A stretch of DNA of 64,000 bases from JACVRM01 sp963817375 (GCA_963817375.1 CAWFOB010000001.1:496001-560000); one strand, 5' to 3'. Numbered from the stretch's first letter, positions 8,043-17,178 are shown. Program-made: numbers and translations. Notes: a model not told the origin generated them from the letters alone.

Positions 8043-9639
8043 GGCGGCTCCTGAGGCGCTTCGCGAGCGGCGGCTTCAGCAGCGCGTCGGCGACCAGGGT
8101 GCCCGAGCCGCCGCCGAGGCCCGGCCCCGGATGCGTGGACGCGCCGATGTGCCAGAGACCGTCGACCGTCGTACGGTGCCCCGGGCGTCCGGGAAACGGA
8201 CGCCAGAGGAAGTTCTGGTCGAGCTGCAGCGCGCCGGAGTACGGGTCGCCGTCGACCAGGTTGATGTTCGCGGCGAAGAGGTCGGCAGGCGAGAGCACGA
8301 CGCGCTTCCGGATCGAGGACTCGAGGTTCGGGATGTGCCGCGCGAGCCGCGCCTGGATGCGGTCGGCGTACTGCTCGCGGAGCGCCTCCGTCCACTCGCC
8401 CGTCGTCTCGAGCTCGCCGGCGGCATCGCCTCGGATGTGCCACGGCAGCTCCTGGAGCTGGATCCAGAGCAGCCCGGCGCCCTCGGGCGCACGGGTGGGG
8501 TCGAGCGTCAGCGGCTGCCCCACGACGACCGTCGCCTCGGCCGGGAGCAGCCCTCGAGTCGCCTCGTTGACAGCGCGGGAGACGCCGTTCAGGCCGGGCG
8601 TGAGGTGCACGAGCGCCGTTCCCGCGAGGCGCTCGTCGCCCTCCCAGCGCGGAGGCTCGGAGAGCGCGTAGTGGATCTGCATGTCGCCGCGGCCGTAGCG
8701 GTAGCGGGCTGCCGCCTCGGCGGTCGGCGTGTCGGTATGCGGCAAGAGCCGGCCGTACAGCTGGTTGGGCGTCACGTTGGCGAGCACGGCCCGGCGCGCG
8801 TGCACGACCTCGCCGTCGGCCGTGCGCACGCCGCTCGCGCGCCCATCGGCCACGAGCACCTCGTCGACGTCGCGCTCGGTCTCGAGGACGCCGCCCGCGT
8901 CGCGGATCATTCCGGCCAGCGCCTCGACGAGACGGACGCCCCCGCCGCGCGGGACGGGCATGCCGCCCTCCTGGATCGCAACGGCGATCACGCGGGCCAT
9001 GTAGCCCGAGGCGGTCTCGTCCGGTCCGAGCCCGGTGTGGAGCACCCAGGGCGCGATCACGCCGTGCGCGCGGTCGGAGGCGAACGTCTCGGTCAGCCAG
9101 TCGCGCGCGCTCTGGAGCAGCGAGCCGCCGAAGGCGAGCGCGCCCCGCCGTCCCAGGCGCCGATAGGCCCGCGCGGCGAGCGCGGCGCCCGAGCCGGACC
9201 AGAGCTCGGTGCCGAGCACGCCGAACGCGAGGTCGGCGTTCGGGAAGAAGTCGCCCAGCACGCGGCGCCAGGCGTCGCCGTCGCCCGGCTCCAGGCGGTC
9301 GAGCTCGGCGGCGTTGGCGTCCGCGCTCCGGAGCAGGAAGGCGGCCTCACCGTCGGGGAACAGCGTCCCGGTAGGCAGCTCGGTGTTCAGGTACTCGACG
9401 CCACGGGCGGCGAGATCGTTCGCGAGGCGTGCATGGGCGGCGCCGCCGACCCAGAGCGGGTGCCACGAGCTGAAGACCTCGTGAACGTAGCCCGGCTCGG
9501 TGATCTCGGCCGTGCGGATCGCGCCGCCGAGGTAGTCGTTGCGCTCCAGCACGCAGACGCTCCAGCCCTCACGCGCGAGGAGCGCGCCCGCCGCCAGCGA
9601 GTTGATGCCGCTGCCGACGATGACCGCGTCGTAGGTCAC
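8032..9639 (-). CDS. FAD-dependent oxidoreductase, phytoene-desaturase/PYROXD2-like
   Basis: This is a flavoprotein of about 535 residues. The N-terminal dinucleotide-binding motif is VIVGSGINSLAAGALLAREGWSV with the Glu of VLERN at the end of the second strand. The C-terminal FAD-binding stretch is LWHIGASTHPGPGLGGGSGT. This is the pattern of the NAD(P)/FAD-dependent oxidoreductase family that includes carotenoid desaturases and PYROXD2, here with no other carotenoid gene nearby. The GTG at 9639 overlaps the upstream stop (GTGA). The substrate is unknown. Confidence 0.85.
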   Translation of the reverse strand: MTYDAVIVGSGINSLAAGALLAREGWSVCVLERNDYLGGAIRTAEITEPGYVHEVFSSWHPLWVGGAAHARLANDLAARGVEYLNTELPTGTLFPDGEAAFLLRSADANAAELDRLEPGDGDAWRRVLGDFFPNADLAFGVLGTELWSGSGAALAARAYRRLGRRGALAFGGSLLQSARDWLTETFASDRAHGVIAPWVLHTGLGPDETASGYMARVIAVAIQEGGMPVPRGGGVRLVEALAGMIRDAGGVLETERDVDEVLVADGRASGVRTADGEVVHARRAVLANVTPNQLYGRLLPHTDTPTAEAAARYRYGRGDMQIHYALSEPPRWEGDERLAGTALVHLTPGLNGVSRAVNEATRGLLPAEATVVVGQPLTLDPTRAPEGAGLLWIQLQELPWHIRGDAAGELETTGEWTEALREQYADRIQARLARHIPNLESSIRKRVVLSPADLFAANINLVDGDPYSGALQLDQNFLWRPFPGRPGHRTTVDGLWHIGASTHPGPGLGGGSGTLVADALLKPPLAKRLRSRLGL

Positions 9640-10787
9640 AGCGCGTCGGCCAGCGCGCGGAACTCCTCGTCGGTGACGAGCCCGCGCTTCTCGGTGCCGC
9701 GCTGCTTGACGGCGGCGAGCAGGGCTGCCTCGTCGGACACCTCCAGGCCGAGCTCGGCGGCCTTGATGCGGATCGAGTCGATGCCGCTCTTCTTGCCGAG
9801 CACGATCGAGCGCTCGGCGGCGACGAGCTCGGACGAGTACGGCTCGATCGACGGCGGGTCGTGGAACTGGCTCGCCACCGCGCCGCTCTCGCGGCGGAAG
9901 AGGTTCTCGCCGGTAAGCGGCTTCCACGGCTCCAGCGCATAGCCGGAGACGTCGCGGACGCGCTCGGAGACGGCCCGGATCCGGTCGAGCCGCAGGTTGC
10001 TCTCCACGCCGTAGACCGCGCGGAGCGTGAGCGCGATCTCGCCGAGGTTCGCGTTGCCGGCGCGCTCGCCCATGCCGTTGATCGTCCCGTGCAGCCAGGT
10101 CGCGCCGGAGCGGACGGCGGCGACCGCGCTGGCCGTGGCGAGGCCGAAGTCGTTGTGCCCGTGGAAGTGGACGGGCGTCCCGTCGAGCCACTGGATCGTT
10201 CTTCCGACGAGGTCGGCGACCGCCTCCGGCCCGGCGATGCCGAGCGTGTCGACGACGGCGACCTCGCGCGCGCCCGCCTCGACGGCGGTCTCGTACGCCT
10301 GCCGGAAGAAGGCGAGGTCGGCGCGCGTCGAGTCGACGCCGAAGAACGCGGCGTGGATGCCGTGCTCGGCGGCGAAGCGCATCGCAGCGGCGATGCGCTC
10401 GAGCATCGTCTCGCGGGAGACGCCGATCGCGTCCAGCTTGAGGTCGGAGATCGGCGACTCGATCACCGAGAAGCGGACACCCAGGTCGACGAGGGCCTCG
10501 AGGTCGGCGGGCACGGCGCGCGAGAAGCCCCAGACCTCGGCGCGCAGGCCGGCCTCGGAGATCAGGCGGACGGCCTCGTAGTCGTCGGCCGAGACGCGCG
10601 GGAACCCTGCCTCGATCCGGTCGATGCCGACCTCGTCGAGCAGCCGGGCGATCTCGAGCTTCTCCTGCGGGCCGAGCACCACGCCGACCGTCTGCTCGCC
10701 GTCCCGCAGCGTCGTGTCGTACAGGCCCACGTGCCCGTTGATCCGGTACGGGTTGTTGAGGTCGCCGGTCCAGATCAGCTCGGACAT
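9636..10787 (-). CDS. Isopropylmalate/homocitrate synthase-like DRE-TIM metallolyase
   Basis: This 383-residue aldol-condensing enzyme belongs to the LeuA/NifV/AksA superfamily. Near the start is YDTTLRDGEQ, the metal- and keto-acid-binding motif. Later come HFHGHNDFGLA with the metal-binding His pair and GTINGMGERAGNANLGE. It lacks the C-terminal regulatory domain of LeuA, so it resembles homocitrate synthase (NifV) or other short members, and would join acetyl-CoA to a 2-oxo acid. No leu or nif genes are nearby. The ATG at 10787 overlaps the preceding gene by 13 bases. Confidence 0.85.
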   Translation of the reverse strand: MSELIWTGDLNNPYRINGHVGLYDTTLRDGEQTVGVVLGPQEKLEIARLLDEVGIDRIEAGFPRVSADDYEAVRLISEAGLRAEVWGFSRAVPADLEALVDLGVRFSVIESPISDLKLDAIGVSRETMLERIAAAMRFAAEHGIHAAFFGVDSTRADLAFFRQAYETAVEAGAREVAVVDTLGIAGPEAVADLVGRTIQWLDGTPVHFHGHNDFGLATASAVAAVRSGATWLHGTINGMGERAGNANLGEIALTLRAVYGVESNLRLDRIRAVSERVRDVSGYALEPWKPLTGENLFRRESGAVASQFHDPPSIEPYSSELVAAERSIVLGKKSGIDSIRIKAAELGLEVSDEAALLAAVKQRGTEKRGLVTDEEFRALADAL

Positions 10788-11938
10788 GCGACCACCCCGT
10801 CCGGGAACGGCGACAGCTTCTCGGCGCCGTCCGCGGTGATCAGGAAGTTGTCCTCGACCCGCAATCCGCCGCCACCCTCCCAGTAGCAGCCCGGCTCGAT
10901 CGCCAGAACCATCCCCTCCTCGATGGTGCCGCCGCCCGCCTGGTGGGCGTAGGGAGGTTCGTGGGCACGCGCGCCGACGCCGTGACAGATGGGGTGCGAC
11001 GGCTGCCCGGCATAGCCGAGGGCATCTATTCCGTCGCGTACGACCCGATCGAGATCGGCCAGCGACGCGCCCGGCCGACAGTGATCGATCGCATGACCGT
11101 AGACCTCCATGAGCCCCCGGTCGAGCTCTGCGTAGTCGGCACGCAGCTCTCCGACGACGAGGAGCTTGGTGTGGTCGCACCAGTACCCGTCGGTGCACAC
11201 CCAGATCTCGAACAGCGTCGGCTCTCCCTCGACGACCTCGAGGTTAGACGTGGCCGTGAATGTCTTGATCCCCTTCCCGGCCCACACGAGCGAGAAGCCG
11301 AGCGAGAGGTCGACCTGCTCGTGCCAGCCGGTTCCTTCGCCGTGGACGTGCGCCTCCCACAACGCCGCCGCCTGGCTCTCCTTCATGCCAACGTGGATGC
11401 CCTGCGCCACCCACTGCATCGCCGATGCGGCAATGTCGTTCGCGAGCCGCATGCGCTCGATCTCCTGGCCGGTCTTGAGTGCGCGCGCCGCGTTCAGCAC
11501 GGGCATCGCGTCGGCGGCGTTCGGCCACGCATCGAACCAGCTCTTCGTGAACGTCGTGGGCTCGCCGACCATGCGATCCGACGCCTGCGTGCCCATGCTC
11601 AGCTCGAGCCCCACGCGACCGAAGTCCTTCGCTGCTTCGAGGGCGGCCGCGAGCGTCCGCGCAGGCACCGGCCTCGGGTCATCCGGCGCATAGCCCGCCA
11701 CGAACCGGACGTCGCTCGTCCATGCCGTTCGCGCCGCGTCCTCCTCGGACGCTTCGAGCGCGATGAGGGTCGGCTCGCCCTCGCGCGGGAAGACGCAGGC
11801 GTCGTACCCCTTCATGCCCCAGAAGTTCGTCAGGTACAGGACGTTGTCGGGCGCACGGACGACGAGCGCATCGAGCTCGCGCTCGGCCATGAGGGCGCGG
11901 ACGCGGTCGAGCTTGGCATCGTCGCGGGGCCAGCTCAT
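10775..11938 (-). CDS. M24 family metallopeptidase (creatinase/prolidase-like)
   Basis: This 387-residue pita-bread-fold protein has an N-terminal creatinase-like domain (about 1-140) and a C-terminal M24 catalytic domain. Metal ligands are visible as Asp in IWVCTDGYWCDHTK (two Asp), His in GVGARAHEPPY, Glu in LAIEPGCY and Glu in LRVEDNFLI. Family members hydrolyse X-Pro peptides or creatine-like amidines. The ATG at 11938 overlaps the stop of the small membrane protein gene (ATGA). Its partner genes suggest amino acid or amide catabolism. Confidence 0.87.
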   Translation of the reverse strand: MSWPRDDAKLDRVRALMAERELDALVVRAPDNVLYLTNFWGMKGYDACVFPREGEPTLIALEASEEDAARTAWTSDVRFVAGYAPDDPRPVPARTLAAALEAAKDFGRVGLELSMGTQASDRMVGEPTTFTKSWFDAWPNAADAMPVLNAARALKTGQEIERMRLANDIAASAMQWVAQGIHVGMKESQAAALWEAHVHGEGTGWHEQVDLSLGFSLVWAGKGIKTFTATSNLEVVEGEPTLFEIWVCTDGYWCDHTKLLVVGELRADYAELDRGLMEVYGHAIDHCRPGASLADLDRVVRDGIDALGYAGQPSHPICHGVGARAHEPPYAHQAGGGTIEEGMVLAIEPGCYWEGGGGLRVEDNFLITADGAEKLSPFPDGVVACPS

Positions 11939-12177
11939 GCGGCAGCGGGGCGACGGACGAGTGCCACGCACGCGAGCAGGCACCAGACGCCCTCCAGCAG
12001 CAGGAAGCCCCATTGATCCTCGACCAGGGCGACCGCGGCGAGGATTCCCGCGCCGACGACGTTGGCGAGCACGTACGCGAGGCTGGTTATGCGCAGCCGC
12101 CCGAACTGGTTCGCCCCATACGCGACCAGGATGGTGATCGCACCGACGACGGAGACCAGCTGGATCACGTTCGCCAC
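11935..12177 (-). CDS. Small membrane protein with CBU_0592-like domain
   Basis: This protein of about 80 residues has three hydrophobic segments: VIQLVSVVGAITILVAYGA, YVLANVVGAGILAAVALVE and WGFLLLEGVWCLLACVAL. The pattern matches the uncharacterised CBU_0592-like membrane domain. A GTG at 12177 is preferred because the conserved domain begins immediately after it; the frame stays open to 12213. The stop overlaps the following peptidase start. Function unknown. Confidence 0.7.
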   Translation of the reverse strand: MANVIQLVSVVGAITILVAYGANQFGRLRITSLAYVLANVVGAGILAAVALVEDQWGFLLLEGVWCLLACVALVRRPAAA

Positions 12178-12219
12178 CAGCGCTCTGTGGAGAAACAGGC
12201 ACACATTCGGCACGCATCC

Positions 12220-12256
12220 GGGGACAGTCCCCTGGACGTGTCTGACGGGGTCACGT
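12220..12256. repeat. Palindromic repeat, GGGGACAGTCCCC variant
   Basis: A perfect palindrome GGGGACAGTCCCC sits at 12220-12232 between two minus-strand genes. A second inverted pair, ACGTG (12236-12240) and CACGT (12252-12256), follows it. The core differs by one base from the GGGGACAGCCCC units at 14170-14294, 55232-55390 and 62409-62568, so I place it in the same dispersed family. It also falls in the leader of the small membrane protein gene. Confidence 0.6.
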
Positions 12257-12282
12257 GTGAACGGATTGGCACTGTTTTGTGA

Positions 12283-13161
12283 CTACCAGCGCACGCGCGG
12301 CGGCGCCGGCTCGCCATGCGCGTCCTGCCACGAGATGACCGGGTTGCGCAGCACACCGATGCGCTCGATCTCCGCCTCCATCACATCTCCGGGCTGCAGG
12401 TAGAGCGACGCGGCGTCCTCGCTGAACCCGGCCACGCCGGACACGGTCCCGGTCGAGACGACGTCGCCGGCCGAGTAGCCGAGCGCCGAGTAGTGGGACA
12501 GGATCTCCGGGATCGTCACGGACATGCGCCCGGAGTGCGACTCCTGTCTGGGCTCGCCGTTGACCCGCAGCTCCATGGCCAGGTCGTGCATGTCCGGGAT
12601 CTCGTCGGGCGTCACGATCCACGGCCCGAGCGGGCAGAACGTGTCGATCGCCTTGCAGAACGAGAAGACGCCCGACTCCATCTCGCGCCGCTGGATGTCG
12701 CGCGCGGTGATGTCGTTGAAGATCACGAAGCCGCCGATGTAGTCGCTCGCCTCCTCCGGCGAGAACCACTTGCCGGGCTTCGAGATGACGACGGCGAGCT
12801 CGAGCTCGTAGTCGAGCTCCTCGGTCAGGTGCTCCGGGTACACGACGGGCTCGTCCGGCCCGATGATCGCGTCCACGTTCTGGAAGAAGACGATCCAGGG
12901 CGCGATCCGGTGCGACCAGTTGACCCGCTTCGACTCCTCCTCGTGCTCCCGGAAGTTGCCGGCCGTGTGGAGGAACTTCTTGGGGATGATCGGCGCCCGC
13001 AGGCGACCCTCGACGAGCGGCCAGCCCCGACCGGTCTCCGCGCCCGGGCCGCCGCGCTCGAAGAGCGTGCGCATGTCGGGAGCGTCGAGCTCGACGACGG
13101 CGTCGCCGCGCACGTCGCCCACGACCGTCTCCCCGCCGACCTCGAACGTCGCCAGCCGCAC
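12283..13161 (-). CDS. Fumarylacetoacetate hydrolase family protein
   Basis: This 292-residue FAH-superfamily enzyme (YisK/FAHD1-like) carries the metal-binding ExE in LDYELELAVVISKPG and the Asp of FNDITARDIQRREM. The oxyanion/lid region KKFLHTAGNFREHEEE is also present. Such enzymes are C-C hydrolases, decarboxylases or dehydratases acting on 2-oxo acids, for example in aromatic meta-cleavage or sugar-acid degradation. It is distinct from the full fumarylacetoacetase at 23817-24956. The GTG at 13161 begins where homology starts, ten bases after the HIT gene. Confidence 0.85.
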   Translation of the reverse strand: MRLATFEVGGETVVGDVRGDAVVELDAPDMRTLFERGGPGAETGRGWPLVEGRLRAPIIPKKFLHTAGNFREHEEESKRVNWSHRIAPWIVFFQNVDAIIGPDEPVVYPEHLTEELDYELELAVVISKPGKWFSPEEASDYIGGFVIFNDITARDIQRREMESGVFSFCKAIDTFCPLGPWIVTPDEIPDMHDLAMELRVNGEPRQESHSGRMSVTIPEILSHYSALGYSAGDVVSTGTVSGVAGFSEDAASLYLQPGDVMEAEIERIGVLRNPVISWQDAHGEPAPPRVRW

Positions 13162-13171
13162 CGAGCCGATG

Positions 13172-13627
13172 CTACGCGAGCGCGGCGCGCAGGCGATCCG
13201 CCACCTGCTCGATCTCGTTGGGGCCGCCACGCGGCACGCCCTCCCACTGGTCTGCGGCCGCCCAGCTCGCGTTCGCGGGCGTGCCGGCATGACGCGGGTA
13301 GACGTGCACGTGCAGATGCGCGACGTGGTGGCCGACGACGGCGCTGTAGACGCGCTCGACGTCGAACGTCTCGCGGAGCGCTCGGGCGAGGCGCGACATC
13401 GCCACGCCGATCGCGGCCGCCTCGCGCGGGTCGAGATCCTCGAGCCCGGGCACGTGCCGGCGCGGCGAGATCAGAACGTGGCCGAGCAGCGGCTGCTCGT
13501 TCCCCTCGTGCGGCTCGACGTGGAACGCCCCGATGAGCGGGGCGTCGATCAGCAGGCCGCCGGTCGCGCCGCCGCCGACCTGACGGCAGACGAGGCAGTC
13601 AGCGGGCGCGGAGCCAGGCGAGGACAT
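13172..13627 (-). CDS. HIT family nucleotide-binding protein
   Basis: This 151-residue protein has the histidine-triad motif HHVAHLHVHVYPRH (HxHxH) near residue 100, and CLVCRQ near the N terminus as a possible metal site. HIT proteins hydrolyse or transfer nucleoside monophosphates from phosphoramidates or dinucleotides. The ATG at 13627 overlaps the 3' end of the peroxiredoxin gene by 29 bases, so the two are co-transcribed. Confidence 0.85.
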   Translation of the reverse strand: MSSPGSAPADCLVCRQVGGGATGGLLIDAPLIGAFHVEPHEGNEQPLLGHVLISPRRHVPGLEDLDPREAAAIGVAMSRLARALRETFDVERVYSAVVGHHVAHLHVHVYPRHAGTPANASWAAADQWEGVPRGGPNEIEQVADRLRAALA

Positions 13628-14157
13628 CGGCCGCGTTCCGGTCGGGCGGGAACACCGGGTAGAAGACCTTCACGATCCGGCCGTCCTCGACGACGAGCGC
13701 CAGCCGCTTGTAGAGCGTCTGCCCCTGGACGTCGAACGTCGGGAGCCCGATCGCCGCGCCGAGGCGCCGCTCCGGGTCGGCGATCACCGGGTACGGGATG
13801 TGGTTGCGCTCCGCGAACTCGACCTGGTCGTCGAGGGTCTGCGCCGACAGCCCGGCGACCCGTGCGCCGAATTCGGCGCAGCTCGGCCTCGTGGTCCCGG
13901 AACCCGCACGACTGCGGCGTGCAGCCGCGCGCGCCGGGGATCTCGTCCCAGCCGGGCAGCGACGGGACGCCCGGGCGGCCGGCGCGCGGGTAGACGTAGA
14001 GGACGAGCCGCTCCGCGGCGAGTTCGGCCAGGTCGACCGGTCCTGCGGAGGAGTCGAGCGTCAGCGCCGGCAGCGCAGTGCCGGGCAGGTGGTCGGCGGC
14101 GCCGTCGTCCTCCGGGATCGGAAGGTTCGGCGGCAGGACGTACGGGTCGGTGTACAC
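13599..14157 (-). CDS. Peroxiredoxin, BCP/PrxQ type (one frameshift)
   Basis: This is a thiol peroxidase of about 185 residues once a single base is removed. The N-terminal part has GCTPQSCGFRD, in which the peroxidatic Cys and a second Cys five residues later match BCP/PrxQ enzymes. The C-terminal part reads VIADPERRLGAAIG and LVVEDGRIVKVFYPVFPPDRN. The two halves are in different frames. Dropping one G of the pair at 13875-13876 gives AELREFGARVAGLSAQT and restores continuity. It would reduce H2O2 and organic peroxides with thioredoxin. Confidence 0.75.
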
Positions 14158-14169
14158 GGCAGAACCTTA

Positions 14170-14294
14170 GGGGCTGTCCCCGCAGGGGGCTGTCCCCAGT
14201 GCATGCACAAGTCATGCCTGGACTCGCCGAGAAGCATTTCCGAAAACGAGACTTCGCCCGATCACGGGGGACAGCCCCCTGCGGGGACAGCCCC
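14170..14294. repeat. Compound inverted-repeat element, GGGGACAGCCCC family
   Basis: Positions 14170-14197 and 14267-14294 are exact reverse complements of each other (28 bp), separated by 69 bp. Each arm itself contains two copies of GGGGCTGTCCCC-like core separated by a few bases. The element fills the gap between two minus-strand genes and contains no ORF. The structure is that of a REP/BIME-type or miniature mobile palindromic element, and it could also form a very stable RNA hairpin. Confidence 0.85.
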
Positions 14295-14302
14295 TGTCGG
14301 TA

Positions 14303-15520
14303 TCAGCCGCAGACGCGCTGCGCGATGCGGGCGTACACCTCGGCCGTGCGGACGAGCCCGTCGATGTCGAGGTTCTCGCCGAGCACGGTGTCGAGCAGCC
14401 CTGTCGAGGTCCCGTAGTTGACGGTCGGGATCCCGTACCGCGTCAGCGCCGACGCGTCCGAGAACCAGCGCGTCACGTCGCGCTCGGGCTGCGTGCCGAA
14501 CACCTCCTGGTGCGAGACGTCGATGGCGGCGACGAGCGGGTGCGACTCGTCGATCTCCGCGCCGGGCGCGGTCACGTAGACCTCGCCCTCGATGCCGTAG
14601 TCCGGGAAGCGCCGCTTCAGGTCGCGCACCATGTCCATGACCTGCCCGCGCGCGACCGGCATCGGCTTGGTCGGCGGCACGCGCACGTCGAGGAAGAGGT
14701 CGGTGCGGTGCGGGGTCCTCGAGACGCGCCAGCCGAAGCCCCCGGCGATCGCGCCGACGTTGACGATGGCGCTCGCGCCGCGGTAGGCGTTCTCCGGGTC
14801 GCCCTCCCACTCCGGGATCCACCGCATCACGGCCTCGAGCACCTCGCGCATGCGCAGGATCGAGTTGCGGTCGCGACGGCCCTCGGTGAACGCGGTGTGG
14901 ATGAAGTCGCCCTGTGCCGAGATGCGCAGCCAGAGCGACCCGAAGTGGCCGAGGACGACCTTGCCCTCGGTCGGCTCGCCGAGCACGCACATGTCCGCGA
15001 CGCCGCCGTGCGTGACGAGGTAGCGGGAGCCGGCGGCATAGCCGCGGTACTCCGCGCCCTGCGCGTCGCCGTACTGCGTCTTCTCGATCTCGCCGCAGAC
15101 GGCGGCGATCATGATGTCGCCCCGGAGCGGCGTGTCGCCGAGTGCCCGGAGCGCCTCGACGTAGCAGGCGAGCGCGCCCTTCATGTTCGAGATGCCGAGC
15201 CCGTAGAGGCGGCCATCGGAGACGAACGGATCGGGCTGGAAGCCGCGGACGTGACGCAGCCACGGCTCGCGGCCGGAGTACGACGTGTCCATGTGCCCGT
15301 TGAACATCAGCGACGGCGCGCCGCCGGAGCCCTCGCGGATGCCGAGCACGTTCGCACGGCCCTCCTCGACCTGCTGCCACTGGACGTGCAGGCCCATCTC
15401 CTCGAACGTCTCGGCCATCAGCCCGGCCATCGCCTCCTCGTCGCCGGTGAAGCTCGGCGTGGCGATCGCCCGGCTCGCCCACTCGACCAGGCGGTCGCGG
15501 TCGACGGCGATCTCAGGCAT
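14303..15520 (-). CDS. M20 family peptidase/deacylase (ArgE/DapE type)
   Basis: This 405-residue zinc hydrolase has the first metal motif FNGHMDTSY, the Asp of GLGISNMKGALA, the catalytic Glu region AVCGEIEKTQYG and the later ligand LGEPTEGKV. The dimerisation domain lies between about residues 190 and 310. Members remove acyl or carbamoyl groups from amino acids or act as carboxypeptidases. The ATG at 15520 overlaps the preceding SIMPL gene by eight bases. Confidence 0.88.
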   Translation of the reverse strand: MPEIAVDRDRLVEWASRAIATPSFTGDEEAMAGLMAETFEEMGLHVQWQQVEEGRANVLGIREGSGGAPSLMFNGHMDTSYSGREPWLRHVRGFQPDPFVSDGRLYGLGISNMKGALACYVEALRALGDTPLRGDIMIAAVCGEIEKTQYGDAQGAEYRGYAAGSRYLVTHGGVADMCVLGEPTEGKVVLGHFGSLWLRISAQGDFIHTAFTEGRRDRNSILRMREVLEAVMRWIPEWEGDPENAYRGASAIVNVGAIAGGFGWRVSRTPHRTDLFLDVRVPPTKPMPVARGQVMDMVRDLKRRFPDYGIEGEVYVTAPGAEIDESHPLVAAIDVSHQEVFGTQPERDVTRWFSDASALTRYGIPTVNYGTSTGLLDTVLGENLDIDGLVRTAEVYARIAQRVCG

Positions 15521-16142
15521 CGGCGTCTTCACCGAGCACGTAGGTGACGTCGATCGCGGCGGCGACCTGCGCCGCACCGGCATCGACAGGGAACGCCTGG
15601 TGTGAGATCGCGGCGAAGGCGCGTACGGTGCCGGCGGGCGCGGCCGCACCCGCCTCGACCGCCGCGACGACCTTTCCGAGCGGGATGCCGAGCGCGTCGG
15701 CGTATGCCCGCGCCCGCTCGCGGGCGGACTCGGCGGCGCGGCGGCACGCTTCGAGTCGTCCCGGGTCGTCGAGGTCGACGTGCCACTGCACGCCGTCGAT
15801 GCCGGCGCCTGCGCCGTCGACGGCACGGCCCACCAGCTGCCCGAACGCATCGACGTCTCGGAGCCGGACGCGCGTTCTCCGCCACGCCCGGTACACCGGC
15901 GCCGCCGGCTGCTCCGGGCCTTCGTACCCGTGATCTTGGCTAAGGGTGAGCGATTCCGTCACGCGGTCTGTGGCGGGCACCTTCAGCTCGTCGAGCACGT
16001 CTGCGAGCGCCGCAGCGCGAGCGGTGACGTCGGCGTACGCCTCGCCGGCGGTCGGCGCCGTTGCGCTGAGGACGAGCCCGACCTCGACGCGGCTGGGCTC
16101 GACATCGGCAACCCCGTGCCCACGCACGGTCAGAGTCGCCAT
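15513..16142 (-). CDS. SIMPL (DUF541) domain protein
   Basis: This 209-residue protein starts TLTVRGHGVADVEPSRVEVGLVLS, the characteristic opening strand of the SIMPL/DUF541 domain (BP26/OMP28-like), and continues with an extended RARAYADALGIPLGKVVAA helix. No signal peptide is visible, so it appears cytoplasmic here, whereas many homologues are exported. The molecular function of the family is not established. It overlaps the M20 peptidase gene by eight bases. Confidence 0.8.
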   Translation of the reverse strand: MATLTVRGHGVADVEPSRVEVGLVLSATAPTAGEAYADVTARAAALADVLDELKVPATDRVTESLTLSQDHGYEGPEQPAAPVYRAWRRTRVRLRDVDAFGQLVGRAVDGAGAGIDGVQWHVDLDDPGRLEACRRAAESARERARAYADALGIPLGKVVAAVEAGAAAPAGTVRAFAAISHQAFPVDAGAAQVAAAIDVTYVLGEDADA

Positions 16143-16145
16143 CAG

Positions 16146-17174
16146 CTAGCCCCGGACGTGCGGAAGCACTTCCCGCCCGAACAGCTCGATCTGCGCGAGC
16201 CGGTTCTCGCCCCAGAGCTCGAGCATGACGTGCGTGCAGCCCGCGTCCTTGTATTCCTCGATCGCGGCGATGCAGTCGGCGGGCGTGCCGGCGATCGGCT
16301 TGCACTTGTCGAGGATGGCGTCGGTCACCTCGGCCTTCGCGGCCAGGCGGCCGCCGCGCTCCATCGCCTCGGCGACCGGCCGGATCTCGTCCTGCTCGAG
16401 GCCGGCGAGGTCGAGCAGGGTGTCGGCCGAGCCCTGGATGTTCTGCACCTTGTTGGCGAGGTACATGCCGGCGATCTCGCGCGCGCCGTCGCGGCCCCTG
16501 TCGCGGTCGTGGTCGATCGACGCCACGACGGTGCAGCCGATGTCGATGTCGGCGTTGACGTTCTCCCGCGTGTAACGGACGAACGCGGGCGTCGTGATCG
16601 AAGGCGTCAGGCAGCCGTCGCCGATCTCGCCGGCCAGCGCCTGCATCTTCGGCGCCGTCGCGGCGACGTAGACAGGCGGCACGTCACGCGGCGTCTCCGC
16701 CTCGGGCTGCAGCGCCGGCACGTCGGCGCTCCACGTCTCGCCCTCGTACCGGAACTCGCGGCCGCCGAGCACGCCGCGGACGATCTCGACCGCGTCGCGC
16801 ATCGGGCCAAGCGTCTTCTTCGTCTGCATGCGCGCGTTGTTGAGGAAGATCTTCGACGTCCCGAAGCCGAGGATGAACCGGCCCGGCGCCGCCTCCTGGA
16901 CGACGCGGGCGTCCATCGCGACCTGCACGGGGTGGCGGGTGAAGGGCGAGATGATCCCCCAGCCGATCGTGAGGCGCTCGGTCTCGCGGCCCATGAGCGC
17001 CGAGACCACCGTCGAGGAGCGCGCCTCCATGCCGTGCTTGCGCCACCACGGGTAGGCCTCCGCGAGCCAGATCGTGTCCATGCCCGCGCGGTCCATGACA
17101 CGCGCGTGCTCGAGCATCTCTTCGAGCGGCTCCATGGTGAGCTGCATCACCCCGATGCGAAACGGCGGCGTCAC
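16146..17174 (-). CDS. LLM class (luciferase-like, probably F420-dependent) oxidoreductase
   Basis: This 342-residue TIM-barrel protein of the bacterial luciferase-like family opens FRIGVMQLTMEPLEEMLEHARVMDRAGMDTIWLAEAYP. RFILGFGTSK and PPVYVAATAPKMQALAGEIGDG are the usual strands around the deazaflavin or flavin pocket. In actinobacteria such proteins commonly use coenzyme F420. The substrate is unknown. The GTG at 17174 lies four bases after the UspA stop; an internal ATG eight codons on is an alternative. Confidence 0.85.
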   Translation of the reverse strand: MTPPFRIGVMQLTMEPLEEMLEHARVMDRAGMDTIWLAEAYPWWRKHGMEARSSTVVSALMGRETERLTIGWGIISPFTRHPVQVAMDARVVQEAAPGRFILGFGTSKIFLNNARMQTKKTLGPMRDAVEIVRGVLGGREFRYEGETWSADVPALQPEAETPRDVPPVYVAATAPKMQALAGEIGDGCLTPSITTPAFVRYTRENVNADIDIGCTVVASIDHDRDRGRDGAREIAGMYLANKVQNIQGSADTLLDLAGLEQDEIRPVAEAMERGGRLAAKAEVTDAILDKCKPIAGTPADCIAAIEEYKDAGCTHVMLELWGENRLAQIELFGREVLPHVRG

Positions 17175-17178
17175 CGCT

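Noticed and set aside
9861..12016. Plus-strand frames (341 and 357 codons) opposite the synthase-like and M24 genes
   Set aside because: The minus-strand genes carry catalytic motifs and four-base overlaps with their neighbours; the plus-strand frames have none.
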